The position numbers were made by a program, and so were the translations under genes. From the NCBI GenBank assembly GCA_046542305.1, contig JBKHBQ010000073.1, positions 1-15,263 of the forward strand: a stretch of DNA of 15,263 nt, read 5' to 3'. Under the pieces are notes generated by a model, which made no database searches, had not been told where the DNA came from, and was given only the letters and a program-made list of their open reading frames with translations. Positions 15,166 through 15,263 of the stretch are shown piece by piece. The first letter of the stretch is position 1. The number at the start of each line of letters is the position of its first letter. Source of the DNA: JBKHBQ01 sp046542305. GTDB taxonomy: Bacteria > Bacteroidota > Bacteroidia > Bacteroidales > 4484-276.

Positions 15166-15263
15166 TCAAATCACCCCCGGCCGATAAACGACATTCAACA
15201 CCACGGCACCCACCACTTTCAGGGTGCTCCGGTCGATCTGGTCGAGGTTGTCGTTCACAGTGT
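15166..15263 (-). CDS. Probable M28-family metallopeptidase, C-terminus (partial)
   Basis: Only the last 32 complete codons are present, entering from the right edge. The peptide TVNDNLDQIDRSTLKVVGAV followed by VLNVVYRPGVI resembles the end of secreted M28 zinc aminopeptidases of Bacteroidota, where the H-T-x-x-D motif carries the last zinc-ligand histidine and is followed by D-x-(I/L)-D, a (T/S)-L-x-x-V-G helix and the terminus. The expected histidine would lie just outside the window. These enzymes remove N-terminal amino acids from peptides, usually in the periplasm or outside the cell. The gene converges with the lipoprotein tail, and the two stop codons abut. Identification from so short a piece is tentative. 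Confidence 0.6.
   Translation of the reverse strand, partial: TVNDNLDQIDRSTLKVVGAVVLNVVYRPGVI

Noticed and set aside
1..15263. Defence system, CRISPR array, toxin-antitoxin pair, prophage or insertion sequence
   Set aside because: No repeats with regular spacing, transposase, integrase, nuclease-effector pair or tRNA attachment site was seen. The PIN domain belongs to a PhoH fusion without an antitoxin gene directly upstream.

Overview
The window looks like chromosomal DNA of a member of the Bacteroidota. The signs are the gene families (a Fibrobacter-succinogenes-major-paralogue lipoprotein, a large Asp-box propeller protein, a LiaF-like/LytS/LytTR cassette, a periplasmic-sensor hybrid kinase) and promoter-like sequences of the TAnnTTTG type. 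A placement below phylum level is not supported. No tRNA, rRNA, CRISPR array, insertion sequence or phage gene was found.

Left part (1-8381), all genes on the minus strand. In order of transcription: a YdhF-type aldo/keto reductase; a small FISUMP lipoprotein; a three-gene cassette made of a LiaF-like membrane protein, a LytS-type histidine kinase and a LytTR response regulator; a 1224-residue hybrid histidine kinase with a periplasmic solute-binding sensor; and the start of an Mrp-type Na+/H+ antiporter subunit A that leaves the window at base 1. The cassette is the clearest regulatory unit. It has a good promoter and, just upstream of it, two perfect 12-bp direct repeats with 21-bp periodicity, the geometry expected for a LytTR-type regulator.

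Middle (8382-12097). A 378-bp divergent region separates the reductase from a secreted 1093-residue Asp-box (BNR/sortilin-like) protein on the plus strand. A strong rho-independent terminator follows that gene.

Right part (12187-15263). A PIN-PhoH ATPase with a lysine-rich N-terminal tail starts behind an unusually good Shine-Dalgarno sequence. Four bases after its stop comes an alpha/beta-hydrolase-like lipoprotein. That reading frame is interrupted by a TAA and continues in the same frame for another 117 codons of helical, TPR-like sequence, which suggests one protein split by a nonsense change. It converges end to end with the C-terminus of a probable M28 metallopeptidase on the minus strand.

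Most of the content is ordinary housekeeping and signalling. I do not see a convincing new defence or mobile system. The two observations most worth checking are the predicted autoregulatory LytTR operator and the in-frame stop in the lipoprotein.
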